64,000 nucleotides of DNA from Pictodentalium vernedei (taxonomy: Eukaryota; Mollusca; Scaphopoda; Dentaliida; Dentaliidae): positions 64,324,148-64,388,147 of the forward strand of contig CM062296.1 in assembly GCA_031216915.1 (NCBI GenBank), read 5' to 3'. Below the pieces are notes generated by a model. It made no database searches. It saw only the letters and a list, made by a program, of their open reading frames with translations, and was not told where the DNA came from. Of the stretch, positions 52,180 through 63,928 are shown in pieces. Numbering within the stretch: position 1 is the first letter of the stretch; the number at the start of each line of letters is the position of its first letter. Position numbers and translations under genes: made by a program.

Positions 52180-54620
52180 ATTTACTTTTCCGGCAAAAGC
52201 GGGGTTAGCAGCCCCTGAAGGCAAATAAAATGAAGCGTCGACGTGTTGTATGTATTGTGGTCAACATGCTGCATGTCTTCGGCATACTTACCTTCAGCCA
52301 CTACTAACTTTGTTTGTGCCAGGATAATAAATTGGAGAGTCCGAATAGTTACTCACCAACACTCAGTGGTTCCAAGGTTTCTATAATAGGAGTGCCGTAG
52401 CCAGGTTTTTGTTTGGGGGGGGGGGGGGCATAAAACTTGGAAGGCTGTTATGGGGGTGGTCGGAACCCTCCCATAATCCTAACTAGGACCTTCCGGTGTC
52501 ACCTTTCCTCGCACTTCCATTCAAAGAAGTGAGAGGATGGGTAACCACCGGAGTGCTCTAGATAGCCCTATGCACCCCTACCACCCCGAGAAAAGTTTGC
52601 AAAATACAGGGCTCTAAGAGTTAAACTGAAACATTTGTAGGCTGTGCACAGGGGCGTAAATCCTAGGGTGGGGGTGGGGGTGGGGATGTTACCCCCACCT
52701 CAAAAAAAAAAAAATAAAATAAAATACTCAGATCTTCTGTTAACAGGGCAACGAGTAAGGCAGGCCACGGTTTACCAGGGTCGTGGCCCACGAAATTACT
52801 GCCCTGCCAAGGAATTATTTGCCAGAATGTTGCCCTGCCTGACAGAATAGATCTGAACAGTTAGGGCACGCTGGGCACCTAATATATCATGTTCTTGTAC
52901 AACTTCCATCTCAGTTCATATGCCCTGCTGCCCATGCAAAAGGAGGTCAGGGTGTCCTTGTAAATTCAACAGGTCTACTTAGTACATATTCATTGTGTAG
53001 AGTGCCCTGCCCTACAGGGCACCTGATATCATATGATATGTATATATGCAGGGCAGAATGATGATACCGTCCCCCGTCCCACACACACCCAATATTTTTC
53101 GGTAGTTACGGGCCTGGCTGTGTAACCACTGCAAATAACGATTCAAGAACAAAATAATTGTATTAGTATAAGACGAGCGTAACTGGATACCCCCCCCCCC
53201 CCCCCCCACCCACACACACACACGCCGTAATGGGGATATGGCTCCAGTTGTCAGTTGTGCTTGTCTAATATTAACAAAAATTATTTTATTCTAGAATTGT
53301 TGTTTGTAACGAGCTCCTGTGGTTGATCCTTAGCGAATTTTGAGCAGCACTCACCAGTTTTAAATTTCTTCCGTTTGGTTTCATCCAAAGCGAATTTTGA
53401 TCAACACAATGCAGTAATTATATCTTACTGTATTCTTACCAGTTTCAGATTTCTTCCGTTTAGTTAATCCTTGGCGAATTATGTGCAACACAGAGTAATA
53501 ATAATATCTTGGCAGTTTCAATTTTTTTCCCGTTCGTTCTCCTATCTTACGTAATCTCAAGCATTTATAACATTCTCACATCCGGTACATCGACCAAGTG
53601 TCAACACCTTAAAATACAAGTTTTACTGACCTGTTAATTGTGTGATGTTTGAGTCAAAGATAACCTTTACGTTTTCACCCCAATGATTGCAGGTACAGGT
53701 TATTTCCCTTAGACAAGAATGTGTGTGAGTTTTTCGATATTTGTTTTCTCCTCTAACGAATGGGTACCGGTACATGTCGTTGCCTGTGTTCCAACGCTCA
53801 ACTCATGGGACGATGTGTGTACATTGCTACATTAGCATTGCCACAAACTTATCTCTCCATTGGCTAACGTACTATATCAGTAAGTTTGTTTACTTCCCAC
53901 GTCTGACATTCCATAAATTCAAATTAAATTTATACAGGCAAATTATACATAAAAATGAAGGGGTTAGCAAGTATGAATACATATCTTCAGTACAATGATA
54001 AGAGTATTTATCTCAACAATGAATATGTATTGAGTCCGTAACTACCTGAATATATCGTATATCAGGGGCCTCAACTACAAACTTTGTATCAGTCTTGCAC
54101 CAGTTGAAAGGTTACAACACAGTGTGTTTTTTCCATTGACGACAGAACTAATCTTTCCTCCTCTCCCCATCTCATCAAGCTGATTTGGGGCAAAAACAAC
54201 CATCTATCCATTTAGTTTATCATCTCATGAAAACAATATACTGAAAAAAATATAGGTCGCCAAATGAATTTTGCCTTTAAATTTGGAGCATCCTGTACTC
54301 CCGTCCAGTTTCGCACTCATTGAAATAGACATATTGTTACCTACCCCCACCCAATTTTAATCTTCTCTCACACATTTCAGAAGACAATAGTCACCAATAT
54401 TTTATATCTTTTCTAAAACATGCACTTTAAAAATTTTATTCACACTTGCAAGCTCGGTTCATTTTCCACCAATCGGATAATTCTAGGAACTTTTATTCTC
54501 CATTAAAGGGTGTAAACCGCTAGAGGCGCTGTTTGTACGAAAACACTGTTTTGTAACAGACAACGAGAGCGTATCTAGTTACGATTTGTTCACGTGACTA
54601 TAAAACATTACACGCTTTCG
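52180..54620. other. No supported gene; poly(C)/(G) runs and a short diverged repeat
   Basis: Poly(G) at 52416-52427 and poly(C) at 53191-53208, followed by (CA)n. At about 53353, 53438 and 53513 a 75-85-bp unit (ACCAGTTTCAGATTTCTTCCG...TTGGCGAATT) recurs three times. No exon signal was found. Confidence 0.5.
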
Positions 54621-54623
54621 TAG

Positions 54624-54912
54624 CAGTGGCGGCGCCAGAAATTTTTTTGTGGGGGGGGGGGGGGGCAACTAGGGGGGCAGACTCCCATGAAGGGGAGCAA
54701 ATACGTAAAGGATCATATCATTACTTTGTTATGAGGTAGTCCAAACTTAGACCCAAAGTCCGTAATATACTTTTTTGGTTTGGTACGTCCTGTGGACGTA
54801 CCAAACCAAAAAATTATATTACGAACTTTGGGTCCAAGTTTCGACTAAATGTAATGGTAATTAGCGGTCCTCCTTTAAAAAAATCCTGAATCCGCGTCTG
54901 ATGGGTCTGCGC

Positions 54913-54964
<52 letters not shown>

Positions 54965-55071
54965 ATAACTTATAAGTATCTGCATCCGAGTCTTTAAATC
55001 TCTACTGTCTGGATGTGTTCATCAGCTAGCCTGAGGCTTTGGGCTAAGTGCGTATGGGAATAAAAAAAGAG

Positions 55072-55102
<31 letters not shown>

Positions 55103-55231
55103 TGACTGAATGTGTTTGTGTGTGAGGGTGGATGGAAATGCATGCGAGATGGTTGGGGGGGGGGGGGGGGCAATTGGGGGGGGGGGGGGGGCAAAGCCTT
55201 CGTTCCCCCCCCCCCCGTAGCGCCGCCACTG
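54624..55231. mobile_element. hAT-type MITE with 8-bp target duplication and simple repeats
   Basis: CAGTGGCGGCGCCAGAAA to GTAGCGCCGCCACTG, flanked by TTTCGTAG (54616-54623 and 55232-55239). It contains a palindrome (GGTTTGGTACGTCC/GGACGTACCAAACC, about 54775-54812), (GA)n at 54914-54961, (GT)n/(GA)n near 55071-55102, and poly(G) and poly(C) runs. Confidence 0.9.
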
Positions 55232-55363
55232 TTTCGTAGGGCGTTGAGGAGAGACCGTACGCGTTTCTACACAAGAATGGGAAAAACTCATCTGAAAAGT
55301 ATAATTATTAAATTATTAAAAAAACGTTATTTTTATGTTCCGGTATCTGAATCCTACGGCAGC

Positions 55364-56113
55364 GTATTACCGCCATTTCGGTTTTTTTTGCGTAACTTAT
55401 GTTAAATTGTTAAATTCTAATTACAATTTAGCTAAATTGTAATTACAACTTAATAAATTGTAATTACAACTTAATAAATTCTAATTATAACTTAGCTTCA
55501 TTACAACTTAATAAATTGTAATTACAACTTAATAAATTGTAATTATAACTTAGCTTAATTACAACTTAATAAATTGTAATTACAACTTAATAAATTGTAA
55601 TTATAACTTAGCTTAATTACAACTTAATAAATTGTAATTACAACTTAGCTTAAATTGTAATTACAATATAGCTTAAATTATAATTACAACTTAATAAATT
55701 GTAATTACAACTTAATAAACTGTAATTACAATTTAGTTATATTGTAATTACAACTTAATAAATTGTAATTACAATTTAGTTATATTGTAATTACAATTTA
55801 AGCTAAGTTGTAATTACAATTTAAGCTAAGTTGTAATTATAATTTATTAAGTTGTAATTACAATTTATTAAGTTGTAATTACAATTTAGCTAAGTTGTAA
55901 TTACAATATAAATAAGCTGTAATTACAAGTTAAGCTATATTGTAATTACAATTTAAGCTATGTTGTAATTACAATTTAAGCTAAGTTGTAATTACAATTT
56001 TTAAAGTTGTAATTACAATTTATTAAGTTGTAATTACAATTTAGCTAAATTGTAATTACAATTTAACATAAGTTACGCAAAAAAAACGAAATGGCGCTAA
56101 TACGCTGCCGTAG
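55364..56113. mobile_element. Foldback element filled with an AATTGTAATTACAACTT minisatellite
   Basis: Terminal repeats of about 55 bp (CTACGGCAGCGTATTACCGC...GCGTAACTTATGTTAAAT and complement), flanked by AATC on both sides (55360-55363, 56114-56117). The roughly 640-bp interior repeats a 17-25-bp palindromic unit. The left half is mostly ACTTAATAAATTGTAATTAC and the right half its complement, so the whole element can fold on itself. Confidence 0.85.
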
Positions 56114-56254
56114 AATCCTTAGAAACAGTCGAGTTGAAACAAAGCACCGTTTACAGCGCACAGTCTTTTCGGAATGTTGAACAAACGCATTCATTAACAC
56201 TTCAAACTCTGGCAGTATCTTCCATGTCAGTTCAACGGCAGCAATTGGAAGAGT

Positions 56255-56345
56255 CCACATTCATTGTTTGGGGTAGATGAATTAATATTTTCAACGTGCA
56301 GCCATTAGGCTGCACGTTGAAAATATTAATCTGTCTACCCCATAC
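56255..56345. repeat. Hairpin element
   Basis: GGGGTAGATGAATTAATATT-TTCAACGTGCAGCC pairs with GGCTGCACGTTGAA-AATATTAATCTGTCTACCCC. Confidence 0.85.
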
Positions 56346-56614
56346 AATCACCCAACAGCCATCCAACTTAATGAAATTATGACGTATCATGTAGTCGTGT
56401 CGGAAAAAGGGCCTCTCGGGTTTAAGAGGTTAAGTTTATCAGGTGATCGTAAAAGCTTAAGACAGTCGTATGCAAATTTCAGTGAAGCAACCTGCGTTTT
56501 ATGACTGTGAAAATGAAAACAGAAAATAAAAGTCCAGTTATTAAAGCAAGTTTGTGGTCCTGTGGTTGAGTATTGGAAGACAAATCTATCATCACTCTTA
56601 AGTTTGTGTACAAA

Positions 56615-56975
56615 ATGTTGAATCAAAGCACTGCTCGTCTCCGATTCGCCGAAATGTTGAATCAAAGTATTGCTCGTCTCCGATTCGCCCAAAATGTTGA
56701 ATCAAAGCATTGCTCGTTTCCGATGCGCCGAAATGTTGAATCAAAGTATTGCTCGTCTCCGATTCGCCGAAATGTTGAATCAAAACATTGGTCATCTCCG
56801 ATTCGCCGAAATGTTGAATCAAAGTACTGCGCGTCTCCGATTCGCCGAAATGTTGTATCAAAGCATTGCTCGTTTCCGGTGCGCCGAAATGTTGAATCAA
56901 AGTATTGCTCGTCTCCGATTCGCAGAAATCTTGAATCAAAGCCTTGCTCGTCTCCGATTCGCCGAGATATGACCT
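56615..56975. repeat. 39-bp tandem array, about nine units
   Basis: ATGTTGAATCAAAG(C/T)ATTGCTCGT followed by (C/T)TCCGATTCGCCGAA. The period is 39 bp with one extra base. Because 39 is divisible by three, frames on both strands stay open (for example a 13-residue MLNQSIARLRFAE repeat). I see no evidence of expression. Confidence 0.9.
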
Positions 56976-57755
56976 TAGAAACAAGAACGCTACTATGATA
57001 CACCATGTTGTACATACATATAATGATGATAATTTATGTATCTTCTCCGACTTCGTCTATATAGTGCCCCGTGCACGTGTATAGTTTATTCTTCTTCGTA
57101 TCTACAACTATACCACTCCACTGGGTGATAGTCCAAGACATACTATTTCATTTAAGAGTTCTCTGCTCAATAAGGCACTGAATTGGAGGGGGGATATCCC
57201 TTCTCCTCCACTCCTTCCCACAAAAGAAAATGCCGCTGAGCCGACTGTTTAGTGAAATTGTACTCTCCATGTACTACAGAATTCCACATAAAGTAAACCT
57301 AACCTACAAGCACAGGCTAGTTAACAACAAGGACATCGTCCTCTTTCGAATGACACCTGTAAATTATTGAAGTTAACCCTTTATAATTTATTTTTAATGG
57401 CATCCGATCTGCTTAAATTTGTTGATTTTTCGTAACACGATTTGGGGCATGGAGCAGAAAAAAAACTGAAAACACAAGGTGGAAATTTTTGTTTTCCCAA
57501 TTCTCGGTACCCACTCGCCCTCGCATACAATATATTTCCATCAAAGTTTTAACACCACCCCCTCCTGGGAGGGGCCATTCGAACTCCCCCGTTGAAGAGT
57601 GCCTCTACAATGCCCATTGCCATTAATTGAGACCTCCCAATAAGGGTCGTTGTTAGTTTTCTTTAGAGGTAATTTTCACATATTTCTGAGTTATACAATT
57701 GGCCACAATGAATTTGTTTAGAATCAAGGAATGGGTATATTCTGATAGATGTAAA
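56976..57755. other. No supported gene
   Basis: Mixed sequence with no repeat, motif or exon signal I can support. Confidence 0.5.
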
Positions 57756-58128
57756 AGGAGGATCGATTGCTCAGTGGTAGACTGTTGGACTTCTATACTA
57801 GAGGTCCCGAGTTCGATCCCAGTCCGGGACGTCCCTCGTTGTGTCCTTGGGCAAGGCACTTTATCCCGGTTGCCGACATGGGGGCGCGATTACGCCGTGT
57901 AGTAATTAATTAAGTCGTGATGCACGTCGATGGTGCACATGTCTTCAACCGCTGTAACCCTGCTTGCGCGGAGCTTGAACAGAGTTAGAATGTTGTGGAG
58001 CTGACAGTTGCTCGGCGGTTCTCTCCGGGTACTCCGGCTTCCTCCACCCGTGAAACGGTCACGGTCACGACTAGCCAGTGTGCATAAGTATGTGGCATTA
58101 AACACCAATAAATAAATAGATAAATAGA
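57756..58128 (+). mobile_element. Full-length SINE with tRNA-derived head
   Basis: The head (57758-57830) has A box TTGCTCAGTGGTAGACTG and B box GAGTTCGATCCC in a tRNA-like context ending CAGTCCGGGAC. The body matches the 5S-headed copies: TTGTGTCCTTGGGCAAGGCA, GCACGTCGATGGTGCACATG, GGTTCTCTCCGGGTACTCCG, with tail (AATA)n. Confidence 0.85.
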
Positions 58129-58254
58129 ATCAGTTTTCATAAATGGAACTACTATCCAAATTCATTCTGAATTACTAGGTAGGAGATACTGTTTCAATAG
58201 CTTCTAACAAATCTTTGCTGCTGAATCGTTCAACGACTGAGCTAATACATCGTC

Positions 58255-58326
58255 CCTCGAGTTCCAATATGTTCTATGTGCCAGTAGGCCAGTAGGCACA
58301 TAGAACACATTGGAACTCATGGGACG
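58255..58326. repeat. TTCCAATGTGTTCT hairpin family, copy
   Basis: GTCCCTCGAGTTCCAATATG pairs with ACACATTGGAACTCATGGGAC. Confidence 0.8.
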
Positions 58327-59175
58327 ACATGTGTTCACAAAACTGCACTTACATAGTGGCCACAGCGTATACTCACAATTGTTCTGACATGTTTGGAGCT
58401 TTACCAACCCTTATATATTTTATCAAGTCAATTTGTTGGGGACTTCCGAGTTTTGAAAGGAGAGTTATTTTTTTTAAATAAATATAATATCTAAAATATA
58501 CCACAGCCTGATTTTCAGTATTCCTGCACTGCAGAGGTGACGCCAGAATTTCCCCGGCAGGTGGGGTGGTGGTGGTGTTGTGTGCCCCTACGCGGGGGCG
58601 AAGGTACTCCCCGCCAAGCACACAATAAAGGAGGCAGTCTCCCCAACAGGGGAGCTAACCCTTTCCGACTGGGGGAATACCCCTCTCTGCGCCACCATTG
58701 CTGCACTGACCCCCAGCGCCACCCTTGCTGCACTGAACTGAACCGTTACTATAGGGTGTCAGACTTCCAGATGGGGCAAGATATGACAGTGGATGTTTAA
58801 AAATTGAACACTACACCTGATGTGTTCACAAAAAAATTGGAATGTTTGTCCAGAACTGTCATCCTCAACACTCGTGAGTTTTTATTTCGTGTTTGTAAAA
58901 TTGTCGCCTTAAAAACGTTCGCACGTCAGTGAGGTTACTTCATTTTCCAACTAATCGTACTGAATGCGCAAACTGCAGCGATACTGATAAGCTATCTGCG
59001 ATAGCCATTTAACCCTTTACCGGTACCTAACATGAAAAGCAGACGACACGAATGCATACTTAAAGGGGTTCTCCCTTGTCCCTATCTCCTCCCCGCCCTC
59101 GGAGGGGAAGTTTTTCAAAATGTTGCCTCGGAGTGACTGTCATTCTGAGAATATTTTCCAATATTTCCAAGAAGT
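58327..59175. other. No supported gene; remnant of a MITE end
   Basis: A detached piggyBac-type MITE end (TTTAACCCTTTACCGGTACC-TAACATGAAAAGCAGACGACAC) lies at about 59008-59052. The rest is unassigned. Confidence 0.5.
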
Positions 59176-59429
59176 TTAACCCTTAACTTAAAATGTAAAG
59201 CAGACGACACTTGCAAACAAATTCTTGAATAACTAATTGTTTTTCATATTTTGTCTCAAAAACATAGGTCATGACCCCTCATTGGAACGAGCTCGTCGAC
59301 GAGCTCGTTCCAATGAGATGTCATAACCTATGTTTTTGATGCAAATGATAAAAAAATAATGAAAATTAATTGGCGATTCTTGAGAATGGCGCTGGCCGGT
59401 TTTGGCCAGTACGTTGGGTAAAGGGTTAA
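59176..59429. mobile_element. piggyBac-type hairpin MITE, copy 7
   Basis: TTAA-CCCTTAACTTAAAATG to GTTGGGTAAAGGG-TTAA, palindrome centre GAGCTCGTCGACGAGCTC. Confidence 0.85.
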
Positions 59430-60009
59430 TAAATGCAGGTTATTACAGAAACGGATCTGGTGTTCTGCATTCCGACCTTGGAGCTAATAGTCTATGAGCC
59501 AGAGAGGTTGGTGGGTACCTGTTGGGAGGAGGGGGGGGAGGGGCAAAATGCCAATATTATTAGTTTGTTGGGCTACTCAAAGACAAACAAATGTGGCATG
59601 ATAGACATTCCAAAGTGCTAACTTTGTCCCTTTAAAACATCATAATCATTTTGCTATATATGACGCCCATGTGGTGTAAGGATTTGGTACATGTTTACCT
59701 CATCCTTACCATAACCTTGTCCACGTTATGGGTGGACTCGTTTATATGACCCTGAGCTGTCTAGAATACCTTTTGTGATAAAAATATTTTAAAATTGTAT
59801 AAGTTTTTTTCTTGTTTTTATGGTTTTCGGCCTCCCAAACCAGAGAATTTTACATAAAGTTTCATACATCTTTCTTAATTAAACTTTCTGGAGAATATTA
59901 TTTGCATTTTCAGTATCAAAATTATCTTATACATATCATCACTAGCATTCAGCTGAAGAAGTATGTACAAGTTGCAGAATCCATTCCACAACCATCAGCA
60001 GCCATCATA

Positions 60010-60313
60010 CAGTTCAAACTAGAAGTCCTGTCACGAACTGTGCGCTTATCTCGGCATAATTGCGCACAGGAATTGCCATATCGACTGGCATCCAAAGCAC
60101 GGCAGGTTCTCCTGGTTACTCATAGCAAACACAGACAATGTTTCTGCCAACGGAACTCCGGGTTACCCGGAGGTCCATTGACTGGAACATTGCTTGTGCA
60201 CTGGCCATAGGTACAGAATCTGATAGCCTTATGATGGTCATAACGCGTAGATTAACGCGCAGATCAACGTGCTATTTGTGCGCATTTCATGACAGGACTT
60301 CTAGTTTTAACTG
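60010..60313. mobile_element. Tc1/mariner-like MITE (CAGTTAAAAC family), copy 2
   Basis: CAGTTCAAACTAGAAGTCCT to AGGACTTCTAGTTTTAACTG with TA duplication (60008-60009, 60314-60315). It interrupts the pseudogene exactly between in-frame codons. Confidence 0.9.
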
Positions 60314-60611
60314 TAGATGGCATGAGCCTAGTTCAGAAGACTCAAGGGGACCACAGAACATTTGGTGATGTCGCAAAGTCAGTTTTCTCAACTGCACTCA
60401 ACGAATGGACAGTCAGAGACTGATGTTGTATTTGACATGTTTTGAGATGAATCCATAAAGAATGCAGAGCGTCAATACAGAATGAAGGAGCCTGGAATTG
60501 AGTTCAAACACATCACATCAGGACATATGGCCCAACAGTGGCGATCATTCCTCTCCAATTCAAACAACAAAACGAGTCTGATCAGCTTCTTTGTGGAAGA
60601 ATGGATTGCTA

Positions 60612-60805
60612 CAACAGTCAATTGATCTGTGTCGTTGTATTCCGTCGAGTTGACGAGACGAGATGAGATCGGCGAGATCAAGCGATCTCGTTGACGAGAA
60701 GAGATCGGCCAGACCAAACTCGACGCCTTCGGCGTCTCGCTTGATCTCGGCGATCTCATCTCGACAACTCGACGGAATACACCAACACATATCAGTTGAC
60801 TGTTG
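60612..60805. mobile_element. Tc1/mariner-like palindromic MITE
   Basis: CAACAGTCAATTGAT to ATCAGTTGACTGTTG with TA on both sides (60610-60611, 60806-60807). The interior is an imperfect palindrome of GAGATCGGCGAGATCAAGCG-type sequence. Confidence 0.75.
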
Positions 60806-61314
60806 TAGTAATTTGTTTATAATATGAGAATTAGTATATTAAACTGATCACAACACCTGAAAAATCAAATACAACAAGAATTATATTAGCCAAATAACCA
60901 TTAATAATTTATATAATTAGGGAATCTCAAATACGTAGTAATATCGAACGTTCGTGCCTAACGTGAAACTTGAAAGTCAAAATAATAGAGGCAAGACTTG
61001 AGTTTCAATCGGAATCGCTTTCGATAACACAGATTCTTCTACGTTTTGTTGCGTTCGCATCTTGAAAATAGTTGTTAATTGTTATTTTGCAAGTGTTCAG
61101 CACGGCATTTTCAAATAAGCCTCGACTCGAGTGTTTGTCAATGGAGTTTAATTTGGAGACACTCTTGTTTATATTCTGTGCTTATGTTCTGTATTTATTT
61201 GTAGTTCATTGGCAGAAATTGTCCGTTCACGTGCGTGATAACGATCTGGAAAACTTGACATTCTTGTTTTCCATAGAGCTGGATTTGGTGGGCAAACTAC
61301 AGTGGTATTGAGGG

Positions 61315-61744
61315 TAGGGCTGTCACGATTTTTTAATTTAGGAATCGATTAATCGTCGCAAATAATCGATGGTAATCGATTGATCGTACCTAGATAACCC
61401 CCATCTCCTTCTTTTTGAAGTCGATAAAAATGAAGTTGAAGTCAGTTGACCTACCTCAAGTAAACAACGAAGACGATCCTTTTCGAACTTCGCAACTGCC
61501 GACCGGTCTTGATTATTACACTGACGGTTCAAAAGTCAAATGCTTCCAATAGCTTCTTGGGGTTTAACATTGATGTTCTTAACTCTTTACCTTTAGAAAC
61601 AATAGTTTTTTCAACATATTTTCTTTTAATTATTACACGTCTAAAACGGGATATAATTTACCGATTATTCGACAACGAAAAATACTAATCGATTTCGCCG
61701 TGACCGATCAACAATCTATTAATCGATTAATCGTGACAGCCCTA
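61315..61744. mobile_element. hAT-type MITE with 8-bp target duplication
   Basis: TAGGGCTGTCACGATT to AATCGTGACAGCCCTA with subterminal AATCGATTAATCG motifs, flanked by ATTGAGGG (61307-61314 and 61745-61752). Confidence 0.92.
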
Positions 61745-61836
61745 ATTGAGGGGCTGTTTGTGGTATTCATATAATAAGAATGAGTACAAAGCAAAAGTTT
61801 GGTGAACGAGAGCTGTTTGCCACATGCAGTGAGTTA

Positions 61837-62079
61837 CAGTACAGTCGCCGTGGACTGGTCACTTTTCACGCGTGGGCAATATTTCCACGGACGCAATATT
61901 AGATTCCAAGCTCTAATTACAAGAATAATCATCAAAAATTTAATTAATGAAGGACCGGGTACAACCCGGTGCTTCATTAATTAAAATTTTGCTGATGATG
62001 ATTTTTACTACCTGGTAAACATATGCGTGGACATAACTGCCCACGTGTGGATTACGACCAAACCACGGCGACTGTACTG
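61837..62079. mobile_element. Tc1/mariner-like MITE, copy 2 of the CAGTACAGTC family
   Basis: CAGTACAGTCGCCGTGGACT to CCACGGCGACTGTACTG with TA at 61835-61836 and 62080-62081; central GAAG(G/C)ACCGGGT palindrome. Confidence 0.9.
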
Positions 62080-62779
62080 TATGTTACCATCAAACTGAAG
62101 GCAGTAATGAAGAGGTGCCAGATTTGAGGTCAACACAAGAAGAAGCAGATAATCAACTCTTGTTGCGTGCTGCCAATGCCTTCAAATCTGGACATAAGGC
62201 TGCAGTTCTCATTGTGGGTGACTCAGATGTCCTTATACGAGTCTTGCTCGCGCGCGCGCGCGCGCCGCAGCGAAATAACTGCACCATTATTTATCAGATC
62301 AAAAGCTCAAAGTCGCATTCAGTTTGTTGACATCAATAGAGTAGCAAACACACTTGGCCAGGAAGTATGCAAAGCATTACCAGATGTACATGCCATTACG
62401 GATGTGATACTATCAGTGCCTTTGCTGACCGTGGCAAATTATGGCCCCGAAGCTGTTGAAAGCACATAAGGAATTTCAGGAGACATGTCAGCAATTAGGC
62501 GAAAACTGGGAGATCACACCTGAGCTGTTCCAAAAGCTGAAAATATTCACTTCGGCAATATACAGCCCTAAGAGGAAGCAGAACACAATGAATGTCAATG
62601 AGCTCCGCTATTTACTGTTTTCTGCTAGGAAAGGTGAAATAGAATCCCACTAGCTTCCACCTTATGCTTAGTGCCTATACAAGCATTGTCTTAGCGCAAA
62701 CTATCAAGAACAGATCTAGAGACTTTGAAGCAAGCCCACAAGTGCCTCCTCTTGTTGGTTATGGTTGCCATTTACTCTT

Positions 62780-62880
62780 AAAAAAACTGTAAATTTTGGT
62801 TCACAGAACCCGTTGGTTCTAAAGAGACCCTGGTGGTTCTTCAAAGAACCCGTTGGTTCTGAGGATTCCTGGGAACCAAA
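62780..62880. repeat. GAACCCGTTGGTTCT short repeat
   Basis: AGAACCCGTTGGTTCT appears twice (62805, 62845) with related TTTGGTTC and GAACCAAA ends, forming a weak foldback. Confidence 0.6.
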
Positions 62881-63396
62881 TTTTTTTTCCTTGATTTATG
62901 GCGCATGCGTGATACGGGTATTTTACGTCGTCTGTTTTGATGTTGAAGTGAAGAGTTAAAATGTGTGCGTTGGATGTTGCAGTTGAGACTGGTCATTGCA
63001 TCGGGTTGTGAGTGGCTGGACTCGTGCAGTTTGTGAGATTTGACAGAGATATTTAACGGTAAGTTATTGTAATACTAATTACACTGTTGGAAAGTTGTTA
63101 TTGAAACTGAAACTAGTGAAGGTCGATTTGCAGAACACAGGTTTCAGCGCAGCTGGAATTATTCGGTCACACAGTCAATCACCAGTAATTAAATTATGAA
63201 TAGCAATTATTGATCCAGGTGGTCAAATATTAATAAAAAAGTAATTTCTTATTTGACAATATGTTTTCAAGGTGTTATTTTGAACTTATTTTGCTTCGTA
63301 GGCGAGTGATAGATGCCGTGCCCAACACTGTAAGTGTAGCAGTGCTGCATCATTGCAGAACGTTCATTGGTGACCTACATTCTGCAAACAATTAAA
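62881..63396. other. No supported gene
   Basis: TTTAACG/GTAAGTTATTG at 63053-63067 looks like a splice donor, but there is no convincing coding sequence before it. Confidence 0.4.
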
Positions 63397-63587
63397 CAAT
63401 AACATGATTTTGGAGGGCATTATGGTTCGTGAGCGGCCCTGCATCGATGTTGAACAGCCCGAGGGTTTATTAAAGGCCCGAGACGAAGTCGAGGGCCGTT
63501 AATAAGCCCAAGGGCTGTTCAACATCGATGCAGGGCCGCTCACGAACCATTATGCCCGACAACAATCATGTTATTACTATTATTACC
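63397..63587. mobile_element. Compact MULE-related MITE
   Basis: ACAATAACATGATTTTGGAG to CAATCATGTTATTACTATTATTACC. The arms GGGCATTATGGTTCGTGAGC, GGCCCTGCATCGATGTTGAA pair with their complements. Same ends as the larger element at 2938-4276. Confidence 0.85.
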
Positions 63588-63863
63588 ACTACGTATTTTG
63601 TAATTTTACACATTTCTAAAATGATATCCCAGCAATCAAAAGACACAAAATTTAATAAAACAGAAACATTTTATTTGGGACCACGTAACTCAAAGAACGT
63701 TTTGAAAATGTTTTGATGATGTCAGTCACTTAGGAACACCATAATAGTAATTAATAGTGCAGTTATTCAAAGTTGCACCAGCCATCACAGCCGCAACATG
63801 GCGAAAGCATCAACTTTTCCTTGCGAGTTCTCGCCTCATTTCTAAATTTTCAATTCTAAAAGA

Positions 63864-63928
63864 CGTCACGTGACAAGAGGGCCGATAATGAATTTTGTTT
63901 TCCATTAGCGGCCCTCCTATCACGTGAC
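63864..63928. repeat. Small inverted repeat
   Basis: GTCACGTGACAAGAGGGCCG...TTTTGTTTTCC...CGGCCCTCCTATCACGTGAC. Resembles the ends of a miniature element. Confidence 0.7.

Larger units (their letters stand above)
59945..62770 (+). pseudogene. Decayed unidentified (probably transposon-associated) coding sequence split by nested insertions
   Basis: Coding fragments in one order and orientation: YVQVAESIPQPSAAII (to 60009); DGMSLVQKTQGDHRTFGD (60316-); SIKNAERQYRMKEPGIEFKH and HMAQQWRSFLSNSNNKTSLI (to about 60609); FGERELFATCSE (about 61797-61834); PDLRSTQEEADNQLLLRAAN (62115-); RIQFVDINRVANTLGQEVCK; KLLKAHKEFQETCQQLGENW; and NVNELRYLLFSARKGEIES. Stops and indels interrupt several. I recognise this protein type from many invertebrate genomes as a multicopy uncharacterised protein, probably carried by transposons; I cannot name it. 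Four MITEs break it. Confidence 0.65.

Noticed and set aside
55022..55405. Pro/His-rich or Gly-rich proteins near 55.1 kb
   Set aside because: They come from poly(G)/(C), (GA)n and (GT)n inside a hAT MITE.
56573..57015. Repeat protein encoded by the 39-bp array
   Set aside because: Frames are open on both strands because the period is a multiple of three; no conserved start, signal or flanking exon.
57756..57835. tRNA gene
   Set aside because: A and B boxes are present but no acceptor stem closes, and SINE body follows.
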